A stretch of 18,946 nucleotides of DNA from an uncultured Clostridia bacterium (GCA_948663505.1 CAPNAQ010000017.1:1-18946), one strand, 5' to 3'. Positions 7,484 through 13,740 are shown, counted from the first letter of the stretch. The notes: a model not told the origin generated them from the sequence alone. Program-made: numbers and translations.

Positions 7484-7621
7484 TTACAATGATAAAGATT
7501 TTTTTATCAAATTAATTACAATGTTGTCTATATATTCCTTTTGATTAGCAATATTTTTTACTATGTAATCATCATAAAATTTTACTTTCGTATTTTCTAA
7601 TGTGTATTCTTCTAATATCAT
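7484..7621 (-). CDS. Microprotein near catalase fragment (possible element remnant)
   Basis: A 45-residue open frame with a good ribosome binding site (AGAGGTGAT ahead of ATG 7621). It starts MILEEYTLENTKVKFYDDYI and continues as an amphipathic helix rich in Ile, Asn and Lys. No homologue is recognised. Its size, strand and KVKFYDDYI core recall the two microproteins in front of the serine recombinases (11023-11154 and 13611-13724). It could be the left-over leader gene of a third, decayed insertion at the left catalase junction, or a small chromosomal gene co-transcribed with rnhA 55 nt downstream. Coding status rests on the ribosome binding site and frame only. Confidence 0.5.
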   Translation of the reverse strand: MILEEYTLENTKVKFYDDYIVKNIANQKEYIDNIVINLIKKSLSL

Positions 7622-7707
7622 ATAAATCACCTCTTTAAAATTTATGAGAAAAGTATAAAAAAATACACTTAGGCTAAATTGTTTATAATTTTAATTGACA
7701 TCATCAT

Positions 7708-7826
7708 GGAACAGAAGAATTAGCACACTTAGAAATGGTTGGTGCAATAGTACACCAATTAACAAAAGGTGCTTCTATAGAAGAGATCGAAAAAGCAGGA
7801 TTAGGTGCATACTATACAGATCATGG
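7708..7826 (+). pseudogene. Manganese catalase (CotJC family), internal fragment A
   Basis: About 40 codons in + frame: GTEELAHLEMVGAIVHQLTK, then GASIEEIEKAGLGAYYTDHG. This is the part of manganese (non-haem) catalase / spore-coat CotJC that carries an ExxH metal-ligand pair (ELAH) and the linker before the YPxxAAGVPFTA block. The next codons of the same protein are found 3.9 kb away at 11757. Upstream of GGA 7708 the frame reads CAT CAT CAT, then TGA, with no catalase match. The roughly 60 N-terminal residues are therefore missing, and the fragment starts at a second junction, again at CATGG (7705-7709). There is no start codon or ribosome binding site. It is a remnant of an interrupted gene. 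Confidence 0.85.
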
Positions 7827-7846
7827 GGTGGGTTTGTAATATATCC
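7822..7846. repeat. Left attachment site of the 3.9 kb element
   Basis: Catalase-element hybrid site. CATGG core (7822-7826) is followed by the element arm GGTGGGTTTGTAATATATCC (7827-7846), the inverted partner of the right arm at 11731-11749. Confidence 0.75.
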
Positions 7847-8319
7847 TAATCCTGCTTATTTAATTTATATTTATTATATAATTCTTTTGTTATTATAAAT
7901 CCATAATATTGCAAATATTTTAATAAGAACATATTTATTGTAATTACATTTCCTTGTGTAAATGGATTTAATTTTAATAATTCATAATGAAAATTTATAA
8001 TATGATTTAATACATTTTCTTTTTCTATTTGAGAATAATCAATATTCTTTTCTTTATTAAAAATTTCAAATAAATTTCTTTCTATAATATCACTTCTGTA
8101 ATTGCCAGCAAAATCATAAATATCTTTAAATAATTCTTTATGAATGCTTTTTAATGTTATTGGACTAAATCCAAAACTTTGGCTACTTAATATAAGTACA
8201 ATTCTATTTATTATTATAGAGTTGTCCAATTCTTTTGTTAAATGGAAAGCAATATCTCTATAAGTGTTCTCATATAATGGATTGATTATCTCTTTTTCAA
8301 TAATATATTCGTTTTTCAT
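7846..8319 (-). CDS. Fic-like protein with degenerate active site
   Basis: A 157-residue protein with the Fic fold signature SIHKELFKDIYDFAGNYR (58-75), typical of the helix pair before the active site. Where active Fic proteins have HPFxxGNGRxxR, this one has NPFTQGNVITIN (118-129). The catalytic His is Asn118 and the GNGR ATP-binding loop is GNVI. It should therefore be unable to AMPylate. It starts 16 nt after the stop of the active Fic gene and ends in the element arm (TAG 7848-7846). It may be a decoy or regulatory subunit kept with the toxin, or a decaying duplicate; the frame is intact and codon use is normal, which mildly favours a functional protein. Confidence 0.72.
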   Translation of the reverse strand: MKNEYIIEKEIINPLYENTYRDIAFHLTKELDNSIIINRIVLILSSQSFGFSPITLKSIHKELFKDIYDFAGNYRSDIIERNLFEIFNKEKNIDYSQIEKENVLNHIINFHYELLKLNPFTQGNVITINMFLLKYLQYYGFIITKELYNKYKLNKQD

Positions 8320-8335
8320 TACTTTAAATCTCCAA

Positions 8336-8926
8336 CTAATTTTTAATATCTTCTAAACATTTAAAAATTATATTTACTAAATCTGTAGTATCAATAACTG
8401 ATTTTATACTTGCATTTAATAATTCGGTTGATGATACTGAATTAAAGTTTAAGTAATAATTGTTTTTTAAAGCTAATTGTCTTATAAATTCTCTTGTAGT
8501 TCTACCATTTCCTTCACGGAAAGGATGTAGAACATTTAATTCGGCTGTGTAATAAGCTAATCTTTCAGCTAATGACTGTTTATCTAAATTTTGCAAATAA
8601 TTCTCGCTTTTTAAATTATCTAATAATTTATTTAATTCACTTTCTATATATTCCCATTCAGCAAATCTAAAATTATCTTTAGCAATATTTTCTGTTCTAA
8701 ATAGTCCTGCAAATAAATATATTTCATCAAAAAGGAATCTGTGTATATTTGAAAAATGGGTTATGTCAAAATTTCCACTAATTCCTTGTTTTTCAAAGCT
8801 TAATAATTTTAGGGCAACTGTTGTTTTTTCGTATTCCTCAAGTAATTTCGAGTCTTTTATATCTAATTTATTTACTAAAGTATTAGTTCCTTCATAGCAA
8901 TATATAGAATTTCTTGCTTCATACAT
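8336..8926 (-). CDS. fic: Fic-domain AMP-transferase toxin
   Basis: A 196-residue Fic protein with a perfect motif HPFREGNGRTTR (134-145), so the catalytic H134 and the phosphate-binding GNGR are present. FSNIHRFLFDEIYLFAGLFR (58-77) is the conserved helix region upstream. Fic enzymes transfer AMP from ATP onto protein hydroxyls; bacterial class I Fic toxins of the VbhT/FicT type AMPylate gyrase and topoisomerase IV. No inhibitory helix is seen within the protein. The small upstream gene supplies it, which makes this a class I toxin-antitoxin pair. It starts 6 nt after the antitoxin stop, with AGAAAGG as ribosome binding site. Target specificity is inference. Confidence 0.88.
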   Translation of the reverse strand: MYEARNSIYCYEGTNTLVNKLDIKDSKLLEEYEKTTVALKLLSFEKQGISGNFDITHFSNIHRFLFDEIYLFAGLFRTENIAKDNFRFAEWEYIESELNKLLDNLKSENYLQNLDKQSLAERLAYYTAELNVLHPFREGNGRTTREFIRQLALKNNYYLNFNSVSSTELLNASIKSVIDTTDLVNIIFKCLEDIKN

Positions 8927-8932
8927 AAATTT

Positions 8933-9106
8933 TTATACCTTTCTTAAAATCATATCTTTTATTAAATTCATAGCTTCTTCCATTGATATTTTATCATCAG
9001 CAAAGTCTTCTAATAATTTAATATCTGAATTGCTTAATTTTTGATTTTCAACAGCCATAGTAGCTTTTATGTTGTTTATTATTTTATTTTTTTCTTCTCT
9101 TGGCAT
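8933..9106 (-). CDS. VbhA/FicA-like antitoxin of the Fic module
   Basis: A 57-residue gene with a strong AGGAGG 8 nt upstream of ATG 9106. The protein contains TMAVEN (residues 16-21), which fits the (S/T)xxxE(G/N) inhibitory motif; E20 would point into the Fic ATP site and block productive binding. After this come a short linker and SMEEAMNLIKDMI, matching the C-terminal helix of VbhA-type antitoxins. Order (antitoxin first, toxin 6 nt later) and size agree with the family. A likely own promoter (TATAAT at 9148-9153) would keep the pair expressed independently of the recombinase. Confidence 0.78.
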   Translation of the reverse strand: MPREEKNKIINNIKATMAVENQKLSNSDIKLLEDFADDKISMEEAMNLIKDMILRKV

Positions 9107-9147
9107 ACTAATTGCCTCCTTTTTTATTTAATTCCGACTACTCTTTT

Positions 9148-9175
9148 ATTATACCATAAAATGCTTTAAATTCCT
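9148..9175 (-). promoter_or_regulatory. Probable promoter of the antitoxin-Fic operon
   Basis: Minus strand: TATAAT (complement of 9148-9153) with upstream TGG forming an extended -10, the same ATGGTATAAT as in the infC promoter. The -35 is poor. The site is 42 nt ahead of the antitoxin start and downstream of the recombinase stop. Confidence 0.55.
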
Positions 9176-9209
9176 ATACTTTTAGCCATTTTTGTTAACA
9201 AAATTTTGC

Positions 9210-10823
9210 CTAAAAATTCCAATGAATTACAACATCTTGTGAATTTGTTTTTTTGTCTGCTCTGCAAATTTCATCTGTAACAGGCAAAGCCTTAACAGCT
9301 GAAAATTTTTCTCCAATTTCAATATAATCTATAAAGCTATTTACAATATCATAATTAAGTTCTTTGAAATCCTTAAAGTGATTAATTATTTTTTCTTTTT
9401 GTTCTTTTATAAATTTACTGTTTAATTCTTTTTCTTTTAGATTAGATAAATCATTTTCGACTTTTGTTAGTTCTTTTTGTTTGCTTGACTTATCAAATAG
9501 GAAAGAGGAGTTTAAATCCTCAAATACATCTTCTGGAACTTTTCCATTTACCTTGTTTAAATACAATTCTTTTATTGCTTTATTAATGCTTTCCATATCT
9601 TTAGATAAAGTTTCTTTTTTGTTTTCTAGTAATTTTACTTTATCTAAGTTATCGTTTGAAACGAATAAATCATCAGAAATATTGTCAAAGTTATAAAATG
9701 TTAAAATTTTTTCTTTAATTTTTTGAGTTACTAAATTTTTAAGATTCTCATAGCCAATAGAATGTGGAGTGCAAGTTCCATATAATTTTTTAGAACTTTT
9801 ACAAGAAAAATAGATATAACCTCTATCATTTTTACACTTATAAAGTTTTGTTCCACAATCTAAACATACTAGCTTATTAGCAAATATATGAACTTCGCCA
9901 TTTTTACATCTTCTTGTTTTGCTTTTGAAGATTTCTTGAACTTTGTAAAATTGTTCTTTAGTAATAATAGGTTCGTGAGTATTTTCTACAATAATCCATT
10001 CTGATTTAGGTTGATTTACCATTTTTTTAGATTTGTAGCTAACCTTTTTGTTATAACCTTGTACTAAATTACCAATATAAACTTCATTTTTCAGTATTTT
10101 ACTGACTGTAGATTCACACCAATAGTCAATATTTTTGCCTTGATTTTTAAAGTTAATTCCTTGTGATTGTTTATATTTAGTAGGTGTTAAAATCCCTTTA
10201 TCATTTAAATCCATCGCAATTTTTGTAACACCATTTCCTTGTTCATAAAGATTAAATATTAATTTAATAACTTCTGCTACTTCTGTATCAATAATAAGTT
10301 TATTTTTATTCTCTGGACTTCTTTTATAACCATAGCACACAAAAGAACCAATATGTAATCCTTGTTTTCTTTTGACGGCGAATGTCTTTCTGATATTTTC
10401 TGATAAATCTTCTAAATACCACTCATTAACTAAACCATTAATTTGTCTTGATTTTTTATTTCCTTTATCTAATGTATCAACATGATCTACAAGGCTAACA
10501 AATCTAATATTCCACTCGATAAATTTATTATGTAGGTATCTTTCAACAATTTCCATATCACGAGTAAATCTGCTTTGAGTTTTACATAACACAATATCAA
10601 ATTTATGGCTTTCGCTATCAGCTAATAATTTCTTAAATTCAGGTCTTTCACTGTCGATTCCAGAATAATCCTCATCACAGTAAATATTATAAATATCCCA
10701 GCTCCTTTCTATTGCATAATTAATTAGCATAGATTTTTGATTTTGGATACTTTCACTTTCATCATTCTCGTGAATTTTGTCATCATCTTCACGAGAAAGT
10801 CTGCAATATATAGCAACTCTCAT
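9210..10823 (-). CDS. Large serine recombinase of the 3.9 kb element
   Basis: A 537-residue large serine recombinase. The resolvase domain has catalytic S10 in YCRLSRED and conserved DYSGIDSERPEF and QSRFTRD. The recombinase domain spans about 150-300 (CYGYKRSPENKNKLIID, IVENTHEPIIT). A zinc ribbon has C320, C323, C341 and C351. A coiled-coil stretch lies at about 385-470 and the C-terminus ends DVVIHWNF. Such enzymes integrate and excise DNA between short att sites without host factors. I start at ATG 10823, 8 nt after GGAGG; the in-frame TTG at 10838 overlaps that ribosome binding site. It presumably catalyses excision from the catalase gene. Its ribosome binding site lies in a hairpin (10826-10847). 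Confidence 0.93.
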   Translation of the reverse strand: MRVAIYCRLSREDDDKIHENDESESIQNQKSMLINYAIERSWDIYNIYCDEDYSGIDSERPEFKKLLADSESHKFDIVLCKTQSRFTRDMEIVERYLHNKFIEWNIRFVSLVDHVDTLDKGNKKSRQINGLVNEWYLEDLSENIRKTFAVKRKQGLHIGSFVCYGYKRSPENKNKLIIDTEVAEVIKLIFNLYEQGNGVTKIAMDLNDKGILTPTKYKQSQGINFKNQGKNIDYWCESTVSKILKNEVYIGNLVQGYNKKVSYKSKKMVNQPKSEWIIVENTHEPIITKEQFYKVQEIFKSKTRRCKNGEVHIFANKLVCLDCGTKLYKCKNDRGYIYFSCKSSKKLYGTCTPHSIGYENLKNLVTQKIKEKILTFYNFDNISDDLFVSNDNLDKVKLLENKKETLSKDMESINKAIKELYLNKVNGKVPEDVFEDLNSSFLFDKSSKQKELTKVENDLSNLKEKELNSKFIKEQKEKIINHFKDFKELNYDIVNSFIDYIEIGEKFSAVKALPVTDEICRADKKTNSQDVVIHWNF

Positions 10824-10825
10824 AA

Positions 10826-11031
10826 GTTTACCCTCCAATCGGTAAACTACTCATTTCGTACAAGCATATTATACAAAAATAAGTAGACTTAATCAATAAA
10901 ATTTTTATCAAAATTTTATTGATTAGCTTTGCATAGAATGTACACAAATTCTTTATAAGAATTTGGCACACGAACAATTAATGAGCTTTTAAAATCCTAA
11001 ATGTTAAAGTTTGTATAGCTCATTATTGTTC
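10826..11031 (-). promoter_or_regulatory. Hairpin-rich leader between microprotein and recombinase 1
   Basis: Four inverted repeats lie in about 200 nt. GTTTACC/GGTAAAC (10826-10847) has the recombinase GGAGG in its loop and stem. A 16-bp perfect stem with 4-nt loop is at 10890-10925. CAAATTCT/AGAATTTG is at 10945-10965. The long stem 10972-10987 / 11017-11031 (one bulge) overlaps the microprotein stop codon at 11023-11025. The arrangement suggests that ribosomes on the microprotein could change folding downstream and expose the recombinase start. Function is inferred from structure only. Confidence 0.6.
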
Positions 11032-11154
11032 TATAGAATTAACAAATTCATTTACAATTAGCTTATTAACAATTGTTTCTATACTTTTCACAATATCTTC
11101 TATATTGCTATTTTTATTCTTTTCTATTACATTAAAATTTACTTTTTCGCACAT
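11023..11154 (-). CDS. Recombinase-associated microprotein 1
   Basis: A 43-residue open frame with a strong ribosome binding site (AGGAGGA, 7 nt before ATG 11154). It begins MCEKVNFNVIEKNKNSNIED and continues as an Ile-rich helix. No known family is recognised. The start EKVN-aromatic-N-hydrophobic is shared with the microprotein in front of the second recombinase (13611-13724). It lies between an intrinsic terminator (11204-11230) and the hairpin leader of the recombinase, in the same direction, so it is probably the first gene of the recombinase transcript. It may be a leader peptide or a small partner (directionality factor) of the recombinase; neither is shown. Confidence 0.65.
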   Translation of the reverse strand: MCEKVNFNVIEKNKNSNIEDIVKSIETIVNKLIVNEFVNSIEQ

Positions 11155-11203
11155 ACAAAATCCTCCTATTTTACTGTATTCTAAAGGACTTGTATTTGTG
11201 AAA

Positions 11204-11230
11204 AGAAAAAAATAAAGCCCTTTGGCTTTA
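11204..11230 (-). terminator. Intrinsic terminator after the HTH gene
   Basis: Minus strand: TAAAGCC, loop AAAG, GGCTTTA, then a T-run (complement of about 11205-11212). It lies 10 nt after the stop of the HTH gene and separates it from microprotein 1. Confidence 0.85.
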
Positions 11231-11239
11231 ACATTAAAA

Positions 11240-11684
11240 TTAATATTTTATTACTTTAGGAAAACAATAGGAAGCATTGATACTTTTATCTAACTCGAAT
11301 TGTTTTTTATTACTATTATAGTTATATGCACTAGAGTTGTATTTTCTAAAATTGATTTTAGAAATAGTAGAATTTATAGATTCAATTTTTGAATCTATTG
11401 CTAATTGATATTGTAAAATTTCATATTCTTCTTTTTGTGAATGTCTAATTTCTTTTATATAAGCAATAGTTTGTTCTTTATTCTTTTGTTTATTAAATTG
11501 TTTTCTTTGTTCTTTTTCCGTTTCATATCTTTCATCTTGTTTGATAATTCTTGTAATATAACCATTATCAATGTTAAGTGCTTTTGATATATCTATAGGT
11601 CTTAAATGTTTAGTATAATACATTTGAATTATCTTATCTTTGTTTGAATCACACGTAAAATCACTCTTTTTTTCTGTCAGCCAT
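11240..11684 (-). pseudogene. HTH / sigma-region-4-like DNA-binding protein, probable frameshift near its start
   Basis: The clear reading frame is 11240-11623 (127 residues from ATG 11623). It has a helix-turn-helix LRPIDISKALNIDNGYITRI (7-26) and a Lys/Gln/Glu-rich helical remainder. This matches the small HTH or sigma-like proteins often carried by clostridial elements. The same frame continues upstream without stop through SDFTCDSNKDKIIQ to 11667, where it meets a run of seven A. The only nearby upstream ATG (11684) is in another frame and stops after 7 codons. Removing one A would give MADRKKSDFTCDSNKDK and join the frames. Either the gene is frameshifted, uses slippage on the A-run, or simply starts at 11623. 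It is located next to the right end of the element, so it may control recombination genes. Confidence 0.55.
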
Positions 11685-11714
11685 GGTGTTTAGCTGATAT
11701 TCTGCTAAATACCA
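11684..11714. repeat. Inverted repeat at the right end of the element
   Basis: Arms TGGTGTTTAGC (11684-11694) and GCTAAATACCA (11704-11714), 10 of 11 paired, 9-nt loop. It overlaps the ATG at 11684 and lies about 40 nt inside the element end. It could be an operator for the adjacent HTH protein or a recombinase accessory site. Confidence 0.5.
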
Positions 11715-11730
11715 ATACTATATTATAATT

Positions 11731-11758
11731 GGATAGATAACAAACACACACCACATGG
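11731..11758. repeat. Right attachment site of the 3.9 kb element
   Basis: Element arm GGATAGATAACAAACACAC (11731-11749) leads into the CATGG core at 11754-11758, then catalase sequence. It is the inverted partner of the left arm at 7827-7846. Confidence 0.75.
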
Positions 11759-11810
11759 ATTAGATGTATATCCATCATCAGCTGCAGGAGTACCATTTAC
11801 AGCATCATAT
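11757..11810 (+). pseudogene. Manganese catalase (CotJC family), internal fragment B
   Basis: Eighteen codons: GLDVYPSSAAGVPFTASY. This continues fragment A (…YYTDHG) in frame and matches the YPxxAAGVPFTAxYI block of Mn catalase/CotJC. The family would continue with a GDPIADLxEDxAAE-type segment. Instead the sequence changes at about 11811 to the end of the second recombinase region. The C-terminal part of the catalase was not found elsewhere in the window. Confidence 0.82.
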
Positions 11811-11836
11811 GCTGCTGTAATCATAAGGAAACCTTT

Positions 11837-13459
11837 TTACTTACTTTTTATATTTGAAAATACTAACTTTAAATTTATGTTTCTATTAGCGTCAAATTCG
11901 ATTTTATCTATTAATTTACTCAATACCTGTTTTGTTATCTTCTCTGTATTTAAAAACTCTTCAGATAGCTTTTTGATTTGATTATAGCTTATTGTATGTT
12001 TTGATTTTTCTATTTTAATTTGCTCTTCTATTTCACAAATCTGTTTTTTATAATTTTGAATCTCATTTTCTTTTTGTTCTTTTATAGATACAAACATCTC
12101 ATTATCTATTTTTGATTCTAATTTATCATTGTATGCAATTTTTATATGTTCATATAGCTTTTCAGTCTTTTTCTTTAATAAATCTTTTCTATTTTCTAAC
12201 CTTATACATTCATAATTTATATTTTTTTCTAAATTTGCCATTACACTTTTTATATCATTATCATTTATATAAATGCTTTTACATTCACCTTCTATAATAG
12301 GCATAATTATATGATACAGTTTTTTACTACTTATTGATTTCGTATTTTTACACTTTTTATTACTTCCTTTATTTGCTTCTGAACATATATAAGAATTAAT
12401 TTCACATATACCATTTTTTGTAGGCTTTTCCTTGTGTTTTAATGTTGATATACTTCCACATTCCTTGCAAAATATTAAGCCTTTAAAAATATCATCATAC
12501 TTTCTATTTCGATTGTTTTTGAATTTATCTTTCAAAGTTTGGCATTTATTAAATGTTTCTATATCAATAATTGGACTATGTGTATTTTCTACAATTATTT
12601 GCTTTTGTATGGGATTTAAAATTCTTTCTTTTCTCCTAAAGTTAGGTTTTACAGTTTTTGCTCCTACCATTGTTCCTATATATACTGGATTACCAATTAT
12701 TCTAGTAATAGTAATCTCACGCCAACCTTTATTATTAGATTTTACACCTTTTACTTTTAGATATTCTCTTGGTGGCATAATATTTCTATCATTTAAACTT
12801 TTTACAATTTCTGTTCTAGTATAACCTTTTGAATATTTATCAAAAATTTCTTCTATTACCCACGAAACTTCTTGATCTATAACCAATTTATTTTTATTAT
12901 CTTGACTTTTTTTATATCCATATGGAGCTGTATTTCCTTGAAATAAGCCTTGTTTTGCTTTTGCTGTTTTTACTGCTTTTATTTTTCTTGATGTTTCTTT
13001 TGGATATAATTCACTTATTACTGCTTTAAATGATACTAAATCATCATCTTCATTGTAATAGGTATCTATGTTGTCTTGTGTTGCTGTTATAAATCTAACT
13101 TTTTTTGATGGAAAATATTCTTGATAATATCTTAAAACTATATTTGTATTACGTCCTAGTCTTGATAAATCCTTTACAACTACCATATTTACAATACCTT
13201 GTTCGATATCCTGTATCATTCTTATGAAATGTGGTCTATTAAAATTTGTTCCTGTATAACCATCATCAGAATAATGATCAATTATTTCAAAGGTATTTTG
13301 TGGCTCTCTTAATTGTAAATCCGATAGGTACTGTGTTAATATTTTTTGTTGGTTTTTTATACTTTCACTTTCTTTTTTTCCATCTTTATCATCTTTGGAA
13401 AGTCTTTCATATAAAGCAACATAGAAATGTTTGCTGTTTACGCTGTCTACTTTGTTCAA
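11837..13459 (-). CDS. TndX/TnpX-type large serine recombinase
   Basis: A 540-residue large serine recombinase. The resolvase domain has S21 in ALYERLSKDD, DDGYTGTNFNRPHF (65-78) and KDLSRLGRN (96-104). The recombinase domain is at about 175-300 (PYGYKKSQDNKNKLVIDQ, IVENTHSPII). A zinc ribbon has C331, C334, C359 and C370, followed by a coiled coil at about 395-500. ALYERLSKDD and the overall layout resemble the TndX/TnpX recombinases of Tn5397/Tn4451-type elements more than recombinase 1 does, so the two are not recent duplicates. The start is TTG 13459 with GGAGG 5 nt upstream; no ATG is better placed. A microprotein and a multi-arm hairpin region precede it. Confidence 0.93.
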   Translation of the reverse strand: MNKVDSVNSKHFYVALYERLSKDDKDGKKESESIKNQQKILTQYLSDLQLREPQNTFEIIDHYSDDGYTGTNFNRPHFIRMIQDIEQGIVNMVVVKDLSRLGRNTNIVLRYYQEYFPSKKVRFITATQDNIDTYYNEDDDLVSFKAVISELYPKETSRKIKAVKTAKAKQGLFQGNTAPYGYKKSQDNKNKLVIDQEVSWVIEEIFDKYSKGYTRTEIVKSLNDRNIMPPREYLKVKGVKSNNKGWREITITRIIGNPVYIGTMVGAKTVKPNFRRKERILNPIQKQIIVENTHSPIIDIETFNKCQTLKDKFKNNRNRKYDDIFKGLIFCKECGSISTLKHKEKPTKNGICEINSYICSEANKGSNKKCKNTKSISSKKLYHIIMPIIEGECKSIYINDNDIKSVMANLEKNINYECIRLENRKDLLKKKTEKLYEHIKIAYNDKLESKIDNEMFVSIKEQKENEIQNYKKQICEIEEQIKIEKSKHTISYNQIKKLSEEFLNTEKITKQVLSKLIDKIEFDANRNINLKLVFSNIKSK

Positions 13460-13486
13460 TCTTGCCTCCTTCTCTTAAAGTTAGAC

Positions 13487-13608
13487 AACCATTTAAGTCA
13501 GCCATTCGAGTAAAACGAGTTACGGATGACTTATACAACTTAAATTTTAAAATTTAAGTTGTATACCTTACATTACTATAACTAAAGTAATGTAAAATGT
13601 AAATGGTT
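13487..13608 (-). promoter_or_regulatory. Four-stem inverted-repeat region ahead of recombinase 2
   Basis: An outer 9-bp stem AACCATTTA (13487-13495) / TAAATGGTT (13600-13608) encloses three hairpins. The first is TAAGT...CATTCG with CGGATG-ACTTA (13494-13533). The second is a perfect 34-nt palindrome (13532-13565). The third is TTACATTACT/AGTAATGTAA (13568-13595). As RNA this would fold as a closed multi-branch junction between the microprotein stop (13611) and the recombinase ribosome binding site. It is the positional counterpart of the hairpin leader at 10826-11031. Confidence 0.62.
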
Positions 13609-13610
13609 AT

Positions 13611-13724
13611 TTAACCTTTTTCAAGGATTTTATTTGCACAGTATTCCTCAAATATTTGTAGTATGATACTTTTTAGTTCTTGATTTCCATATTCAATTTT
13701 AATATTGTAATTCACTTTTTCCAT
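13611..13724 (-). CDS. Recombinase-associated microprotein 2
   Basis: A 37-residue open frame starting MEKVNYNIKIEYGNQELKSI and ending KILEKG. The ATG at 13724 is 9 nt from GAGG; the in-frame ATG at 13730 is too close to it. The first residues EKVNYNI parallel EKVNFNV of microprotein 1. It lies directly ahead of the hairpin region and recombinase 2, in the same direction. No known family is recognised. It is a candidate leader peptide or small recombinase partner. Confidence 0.62.
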   Translation of the reverse strand: MEKVNYNIKIEYGNQELKSIILQIFEEYCANKILEKG

Positions 13725-13740
13725 ATACATACACCTCTTA

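Larger units (their letters stand above)
7822..11758. mobile_element. 3.9 kb large-serine-recombinase element inserted in the Mn-catalase gene
   Basis: Left boundary CATGG 7822-7826 and right boundary CATGG 11754-11758. Removing one copy plus the DNA between rejoins GAT CAT GGA TTA GAT as a continuous catalase frame. Inside the ends, 11731-11749 and the reverse complement of 7827-7846 agree in 16 of 19 positions (GGATANATNACAAACNCAC). This is an imperfect dyad, as expected for the attP of a serine integrase. Cargo, all leftward, is an HTH protein, a microprotein, the recombinase, a VbhA-like antitoxin, Fic, and a Fic-like paralogue whose stop overlaps the left end. No transfer or relaxase genes are present, so it is at most self-excising. 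Confidence 0.85.
11811..13730. mobile_element. Second large-serine-recombinase insertion (minimum extent; right end unknown)
   Basis: The catalase frame is lost at about 11811, and the stop of a second, unrelated large serine recombinase lies only 26 nt further on. Recombinase genes often sit at the very end of such elements. The coordinates given cover only the recombinase and its microprotein. I searched by eye for an inverted partner of 11811-11835 and for the missing catalase C-terminus to the right and found neither. The element may extend past the window and include the genes at 14150-18946, or its right end may have been deleted. Confidence 0.6.

Noticed and set aside
7695..7898. Open frame of 67 codons on the + strand across the left element junction
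   Set aside because: It is out of frame with the recognisable catalase codons and has no ribosome binding site.
9210..10838. Recombinase 1 starting at TTG 10838
   Set aside because: That codon overlaps the GGAGG used by ATG 10823, which has ideal spacing.
10890..10925. AT-rich perfect stem as a terminator
   Set aside because: The stem is almost pure AT and no proper U-tract follows on either strand; it is better treated as part of the structured leader.
12112..12824. Plus-strand open frames opposite recombinase 2
   Set aside because: They are low-complexity Leu/Phe-rich antisense shadows of an AT-rich minus-strand gene.
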